Shown here in pieces: positions 59,701-64,000 of a stretch of DNA of 64,000 nucleotides. The translations under genes and the position numbers were made by a program. Origin of the DNA: Ciona savignyi (taxonomy: Eukaryota > Chordata > Ascidiacea > Phlebobranchia > Cionidae); contig CH003381.1 in NCBI GenBank assembly GCA_000149265.1, positions 1,815,224-1,879,223 of the forward strand, written 5' to 3'. Below the pieces are notes generated by a model that was not told the origin of the DNA, did no database searches, and worked only from the letters and a program-made list of their open reading frames with translations. Positions within the stretch are counted from its first letter, which is position 1; every line of letters starts with the position of its first letter.

Positions 59701-62700
59701 TTTTGTATCCGGCAATTTTACATTTATAATCTGATAATTACAATTTCAATCAAAGTAACAATCAATGCATTATAATTTAATCACCTCCAATTATTTTTCT
59801 ATTTTCTATTTAATTTTCTAGTTTTGACAAAAAAAAATTGAAGTTTATTTTTCTCTTTCAGTGCCGATTTGTGTGTACCACTGCATGAAGGCGAAAATAT
59901 TATGTGCAAGCATCTGGAGACAACAAGCACGGATCAATTTTCAAATTTTGTTGTAAAAAATTTTCAAAATCACATGCGTGAAAAAAAGGTTGAACTTTTG
60001 TGGAAGCTGGTAACTGTAAATTCATTGTGAACGTGTAATTAGAGTGTCTTTGGTTTTTGAATCTCTTTATAAGCTGCTTAATATACCCTACTATTATATA
60101 TTTATTGTTCTTTATTAGAAATCCAGTGCTTTAAAGGAATTGTATATATATAGTGCCAATTGGTTGAATTTTCAGCATAATTAGAACGTTGGAATTCAAA
60201 ATCTTCTTATACTGCGCATTTTGTTTTTCTTTTTTGTGGAATTATCAGTTTTGAATAAATGCTTTAAGCTGAATGATACGCGACTAGAATGCAGAACAAT
60301 TTAAGCAGCTTAAGTCAGGGTTTGCACAATATTGAGGGAATTTTAATACATCTGCTAATACAACACTCAATCAAGTCTTGTTTACAGTGTAAATGTTTAT
60401 AAAATAAAAAACAAAACTTTCGATTTTTTTACAAAAAGGAGTAACTGTAAAATGTTAAAATTTAACTGAATTTATTTAATAGTTTAGAATAATGGAATAG
60501 CAGGAAAGTGCCAATTAACCTTTACACTCTGCATAACACTTAATCATCCAATCATGTAGAGTTACAATTATTGGATTAAATGGAAAAAATCAAAGTGTAG
60601 TCTTGTAATTAACACTCCCGTACTTCTGAATGTATTGCAACATTAAGTAAACATATCGCTTGGCAAACATGCCGATACCTGCATGTATCTCTATTATGTA
60701 CCAGAGTTGTATAAATAAAAATGGGTAAACAAATCATTAATTAAGCACCCCACCCTCTTTCTTTACGTTAAGACTTAACTACTAAGAAGAGATTATAACT
60801 ATTCTCCTATGATTCAGGGCACGATGCCATCAGTCGCATCGCAGACATATTTTACTGATATGTACAAAAATGAATGATGACTACAACTCTACATTACTAA
60901 ATCAATTAAAAAATGAAAAGCAAAAACTCATATAATTAAAAATGAACCGATTTCAATACATTTGTATTAAGGATGGTCTACTTAAAAATGGTTTACCAGC
61001 TAACTGCAAAACTGTTAAATGTTATTTATAAATAACTTAAGATTTTTTCATGTTTGTATAAAAACATTCATACTTTTTTAACGGTACTTTCTTAAGATGA
61101 AAATAGGGACATGGAAAGCCCTGACCGATTGCCACAAACCACAGCATTTGCTCAAAGCATATTTAGCGGTGCTGTTTAGTGTCAAGTTTCAATTATGCAG
61201 CCATATATGGCTGTTTTCAAATTGTTATAATCTCATTGAGACGTTATTGAAACCAAGCATAGGAAATTTATCGCAATACCATACCAGTATGTATTTTTAT
61301 AGCAGGGAAATTTGAAATTATAACTGATAAAATCCAACATTTCCAATGAGACAATTATGACAAAAAAAAAAAACAAGTCAAAAATTCCTAACACGTTACT
61401 GGGTGGTTAATGGTTATGATTTACCAAATACACAGTGATTTGGCAAATTTCAGTTACTATTTAATACACCTAGCATAGACCTACTTAAAATAGGCAAATT
61501 CGAAGTATCAGGCCAATTATAATTAGTCAAGATCAGTGACTCATATTGCAAATGTCAACCGAGAACAACTATACACAGAAAACGCCGGTACTATGATTCG
61601 CAAGAATTTTTCAGAGCCGATTGAAACTAAAATAAAACTGAATTAAGGTGTGGCGGCGATAGGCACCAGAATCGCGATAAATCTGGCTAAATAAAGACAT
61701 GCACTTTACCCTACAATGTATCAAGTGTAAAATGGCATCATGTTTTTAAACATTTGTATCAGGCATGTTTAAAGTAATCTTAATGTTAAAGTTATTAAAA
61801 GCTACAATATTGAACGGAAAATGACAGCATAATACACTAAACAGAAGGCCATATTTTTCCAAAAATTCAGAAATTTAACTTTCCATTAAATGTAGATTTT
61901 CTTATGTCTTAAGCGTCAGTTTGGAAAAAATTTAACCCCTATTTTAATTTAAAACCCAATTACGCACAGGTTAAAAACTAAAAGAGAACTCTATTACGTT
62001 TAATCCTAAAATGTATGTGACACAGTACGGAAATAATGGATGTAATTCTCAAACTTACTAGACCCTCTCTGCTTTATTTTATACAACAGATTGGTATAAT
62101 TTCAAATGAAGATTGTGCGGAAACTTTGATTTAATGTGTATACCAGTCTTGCAAAACTCTTTGGTATTTTACTTTTCTTTTATGTATATCGAAGTTTTAA
62201 ACAGGTCAGAACAGGAAGTACAGATCAAAATTGATCAACTAACTGCAAGTTAAAATTGATTATAAGATACTGACGGGCCAATAATTATCACAAAACCTAA
62301 CCCAGCACCTGACACCACAGACTGAAGTCTCGAAAAGAATTTGGTGCAAATCGTCAAGTTTCCTTCTTAAACTTTATAACAAGCACTTTCTATTTAATAT
62401 AATTAAGTGTTTTTTTATGTTTTTTATCAGGAATTGACCACCATCAAAGCGGAAGTGGACAAAATTAATACATGCCGGTATTTAAAAGCAGGATTCATAG
62501 TTCAAGTGTTAATTACGTGCAGACAGTAACATTATACAGTGCAAAATAGTCTGGATACAAGACTGTTTTGAGGTTTTTTTAAACTAGGTTTTTTGGATGT
62601 GAGAATTTGGTTCTATAACTATTCACCAGCATCTAATGTAACTTGGCATGTTTATATAATGTATGTGTCCATATATCATTTCATTGATACTTGTAAACAT

Positions 62701-64000
62701 TTTTAAGTTTCTCTCCTTTACTTATTTTTTATTTAAAATAGGTGTTTTTTTTGAATACAGTATTTTAGGCAGTAAAAAGTAGGTAAATAAAAATCTAAAT
62801 TATGAAATTGTATTAAATTAAAAAATATTCCAAAAAATATATTAAAAGAAAGGTTCCAAAACACAAAAAAAAACAAATTTAAGAGCAATCTTTCACACAG
62901 AGAAAAGGTACCGGTATGTCATTTGATAGAAAACCAACGATTGCAACGAACAGGATTGTTAATTATACACAGGTTGTCGGTGTACAAAGATAAAAGAATG
63001 TTACTCATTTCGCATATCAGGTTATGCTTGTTTAATTTGATTTATACCCAATAACCTGGGATATAAATAATCATATACTTGTTCCTTGGATTATTATTCT
63101 AACACCAAACACTGTTAGCAAAGCTGTGTAAGAAACAGAGGTTTGTGTATTAACTGTATATAATAAAGTAATCCAACTACGATTAACCTAATGCACAACA
63201 AACAATCAAATTATGAAAGATAATCTGTTAGGAACGTAACACCTTCAAGCAATATGATTTGGTAACTGACATGGCTACATTCGTTGTATTTAAACATGAC
63301 GCCTTAAAGCGGATTGTAATAAACAGATTACCAACAACGTGTTGGCACTGTGTTTTCTACAAGTTTACTAGGATCGCCGGATCAATCATCAGTAGATTGT
63401 ATGAAAGAGAGAAAGAAGGAAAACGAGATGAGTGGACTTAAAAACATGTTCGAAAAACCAGGTGCTTTTCCGCGCAATAAACATTTGCCACAAGGTTGTG
63501 AACTTGTTGTTATCTATAACATTATCTTAATATCTCAAAACCTGTGCTTGACTGGCGGTTGGCTATGTTTATTAATAATATTAACAACTGCCATCTAGAA
63601 TTTAATCTCATCCATGAAATTAAATTTAATTAATTGATATCACAAACAATTTTGGAAATACTAAAAGCAGGTTATTTTTACTCTCAATTATATAGTCATA
63701 TAACTACTTTTATTAAGTTATTGATACACAGATTTTGTTGATCATTTTCCTAGTGTATTTGTGAAAAGGCAGAGACTGGGTATAAAAATTCAATCTATCA
63801 AACAGAACCATCAAACAAAAGTACCAGCTTAAGCAAAATACACCAACTTAACAAAATGGCCACCGACCTGTTTTTATTGAACTGTATAGCGAATCCTGTC
63901 ATCGGTTGCATCGCCCGGTTGGTGAAGGTGAGGTCCATGAAGATCTCCTTCTGTCTCCTGTGGAAGGTTCCTTTCAGCTCCAATCCTTCGCAGCGGGGGA
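38734..64000 (-). CDS. AP1B1/AP2B1: Beta-adaptin (AP-1/AP-2 complex subunit beta), appendage region; 5' part beyond window
   Basis: Minus-strand exons in order: 63868-64000 (continues right), 40818-40944, 40241-40325, 39957-40055, 39395-39552, 38734-38808 (TAA at 38736-38734). Every junction is GT..AG and in phase. The exons encode the C-terminal ear of beta-adaptin: FAIQFNKN joins SFGLSPN across the large intron; then SLPLNTNG, KMEPLNNLQ, VAVKNNFDVFYF, VFLTTWKDIP, NNVFMIAKRTVEGKDM, LPRDIWVLMELK, and a last exon ending ICRN. The protein links clathrin and cargo adaptors in coat assembly at the trans-Golgi or plasma membrane; invertebrates often use one beta chain for both AP-1 and AP-2, so the paralog is left open. 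The first intron seen is 22,923 bp and holds three genes on the other strand. Confidence 0.9.
39185..39350. repeat. Degenerate tandem repeat in beta-adaptin last intron
   Basis: Three to four imperfect units of about 45 bases built from TAAAATATAACACAT and TTAAAACACTAAC. Confidence 0.6.
42358..46096 (+). CDS. Nested gene A: secreted CUB-like protein (unnamed family)
   Basis: Exons: 42358-42436 (signal peptide, ILQLLTVLVMLQISVNA), 42859-43001, 43169-43337, 43630-43965, 44249-44500 (contains 100 N), 44701-44732, 44882-45046, 45343-45445, 46017-46096. Exons 2-3 encode a first CUB-like module (C-x4-C, then SLTGRTTITILLKNI); exons 4-5 a second (CEVSKG...CWIILP). Exon 7 (REQNCMFNIG) and exons 8-9 form a Cys-rich basic tail: C-x6-C-x4-C, then RRRCKKFC. 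Exon positions and phases match genes B and C. The join 44500/44701 is one base out of phase with the paralogs and gives an early stop, so there is an indel, a sequence error next to the gap, or an unseen exon. Function unknown; extracellular by signal peptide. Confidence 0.7.
44085..44248. repeat. Tandemly duplicated 3' splice-site region in gene A intron 4
   Basis: About 70 bases with TTTATAGTACTGT...TATAACATTTTC and an ending CCAG occur at 44085-44154 and again at 44183-44248. The second copy ends at the acceptor of the gap-containing exon; use of the first would give an in-frame stop soon after. Confidence 0.6.
44303..44402. other. Assembly gap (100 N)
   Basis: Exactly 100 N, a conventional placeholder for a gap of unknown size, lying inside exon 5 of gene A. 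Confidence 0.98.
45583..45846 (-). repeat. tRNA-derived SINE, family 1
   Basis: Lies in the last intron of gene A. Minus-strand head with GGTTAGTGCGACGCCTTTCA and GTTGTAGGTTCAAAAC B box; tail of GGATA-type repeats at the left end (plus strand AGGATAGGACAGGATAG). Confidence 0.65.
46310..46315 (+). terminator. Candidate poly(A) signal of gene A
   Basis: AATAAA 214 bases after the gene A stop codon. Confidence 0.5.
47637..47644 (+). promoter_or_regulatory. TATA box of gene B
   Basis: TATAAAAA, 51 bases before the start codon, which leaves room for a cap site about 30 bases downstream and a short 5' UTR. Confidence 0.55.
47695..54402 (+). CDS. Nested gene B: secreted protein with three CUB-like modules, 577 aa
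   Basis: Thirteen exons: 47695-47761, 48413-48567, 48840-49038, 49488-49707, 50695-50702, 51000-51139, 51860-52025, 52281-52484, 52762-52947, 53217-53248, 53311-53469, 53861-53981, 54326-54402. The total is 1734 nt and every junction is in phase. Order: signal peptide (residues 1-22), an N-terminal CUB-like module (CRHGTVC), a Thr/Pro-rich mucin-like linker (about residues 141-213), a second copy of that module (TECTSQIC), then the module shared with A and C (CGVFTG...CWVVIP), a REQECRFNIG exon, and a basic Cys-rich tail ending C-x3-C-x9-C. A and C lack the first module and the linker, so B arose by module duplication or the others lost it. The 8-nt exon is inferred because it alone restores the frame. 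Function unknown. Confidence 0.8.
50695..50702 (+). other. Predicted 8-nt microexon of gene B
   Basis: TCACAAAG, flanked by ACAACAACAG on the left and GTAAGT on the right. The preceding exon leaves two bases and the next needs one; inserting these eight gives G-H-K-G and an open frame, whereas direct joining gives a stop. Confidence 0.6.
54779..54784 (+). terminator. Candidate poly(A) signal of gene B
   Basis: AATAAA 377 bases after the gene B stop codon. Confidence 0.45.
55207..59956 (+). CDS. Nested gene C: secreted CUB-like protein with alternative C-termini, 376 or 380 aa
   Basis: Exons: 55207-55264, 55436-55587, 56228-56414, 57373-57548, 57807-57981, 58222-58253, 58439-58549, 58845-59001, then 59346-59428 or 59862-59956. 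All junctions are GT..AG and in phase with either ending. Residues 1-19 are a signal peptide. A first CUB-like module (CPANSVCRED...RAWYIQP) spans exons 2-3. A second (CDILTTT...CWIIHP...LWDL) spans exons 4-5 and is the most CUB-like part, with the YPP and CW features of that fold. Then come NQMRC and RLC-rich segments and a Lys-rich, Cys-rich tail (CIPKIKCKK). It is paralogous to A and B, exon by exon. Function unknown; presumably secreted. Confidence 0.8.
59346..59428 (+). other. Gene C terminal exon, version 1
   Basis: After CTGTCTCAG the exon reads LRQCRRKCAVAKRMC with the borrowed first base and stops with TAG at 59426-59428. Pattern C-x3-C-x6-C; it matches the last exons of A (LRRRCKKFC) and B (VRRKCRSSC). 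Confidence 0.65.
59862..59956 (+). other. Gene C terminal exon, version 2
   Basis: After a pyrimidine-rich TTCTCTTTCAG it reads LPICVYHCMKAKILC in the same phase and stops with TAA at 59954-59956. The cysteine spacing, C-x3-C-x6-C, is identical to version 1. AATAAA at 60254-60259 follows. Confidence 0.65.
60254..60259 (+). terminator. Candidate poly(A) signal of gene C
   Basis: AATAAA 298 bases after the distal terminal exon. Confidence 0.5.
60260..63867. other. Remaining intron sequence, one possible orphan exon
   Basis: AT-rich. Only the candidate exon at 62431-62529 stands out; no other exon could be supported on either strand. Confidence 0.45.
62431..62529 (+). other. Possible terminal exon (orphan)
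   Basis: A TTTTTTATGTTTTTTATCAG acceptor precedes 33 codons in phase 0 ending in TAA (ELTTIKAEVDKINTC...VLITCRQ). The phase would accept splicing from exon 7 of gene C (donor after 58549), giving a third C-terminus; it could equally belong to an undetected gene or be chance. Confidence 0.25.

Larger units (their letters stand above)
40945..63867 (-). other. 22.9-kb beta-adaptin intron hosting nested genes
   Basis: Donor GTCGGT on the minus strand at 63867 and acceptor CTCACAG ending at 40945. The split codon AG|T gives Ser in the conserved NKNSFG motif, so the junction is well fixed. All other introns seen in this gene are below about 600 bases. Confidence 0.88.

Noticed and set aside
63259..63598. 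Two short plus-strand open frames near the right end
   Set aside because: Low-complexity, no domain, no matching splice context; likely chance frames in the beta-adaptin intron.
1..64000. CRISPR arrays, operons or prokaryotic islands
   Set aside because: Introns, SINEs and LTR elements throughout mark the whole window as eukaryotic; no regularly spaced identical repeats were seen.

Overview
The window is eukaryotic, AT-rich DNA with short introns, GT..AG exon boundaries and dispersed tRNA-derived SINEs. The gene set and the type of LTR element point to an invertebrate chordate, most likely a Ciona-like tunicate; that assignment is an inference. Two N gaps interrupt the sequence (13638-13770 and 44303-44402).

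Layout. At the left edge lies the 5' end of a FAM162-family gene (minus). Positions 144-10500 are gene-poor, with a 158-bp direct duplication and SINE copies. A compact C2H2 zinc-finger gene (10512-11120, minus) follows. Next is a small, internally deleted LTR element (13218-15425, minus) with a broken protease. An eight-exon gene at 17759-22510 (plus) encodes a 1034-residue class A GPCR whose ectodomain is an array of LDL-receptor class A repeats without leucine-rich repeats.

An 8.0-kb Ty3/Gypsy-type element with an envelope-like third ORF (24418-32407, plus) has 509-bp LTRs that appear to differ at one base. It carries a textbook -1 frameshift signal between gag and pol, but its integrase has lost the catalytic glutamate and its envelope-like ORF is broken. 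It lies just upstream of exons of an alpha-1,6-fucosyltransferase (FUT8) gene, probably inside that gene's first intron. The FUT8 exons carry three apparent single-base lesions.

The right third (38734-64000, minus) is the 3' part of a beta-adaptin gene (AP-1/AP-2 beta appendage). Its exons at 63868-64000 and 40818-40944 join in perfect phase across a 22.9-kb intron. Inside this intron, on the opposite strand, sit three tandem paralogous genes (42358-46096, 47695-54402, 55207-59956). They encode secreted proteins with a signal peptide, degenerate CUB-like modules and a basic, cysteine-rich C-terminal tail encoded by a short last exon. The middle gene has a duplicated N-terminal module, a Thr/Pro-rich linker and a predicted 8-nt microexon; the third gene has two homologous alternative terminal exons. 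I do not recognise this family, and it is the best candidate here for an undescribed system.

Multi-exon genes are given as one span with exons listed in the evidence. Splice sites were inferred from reading-frame continuity, GT/AG signals and comparison among paralogs or with known families; no alignments were run.
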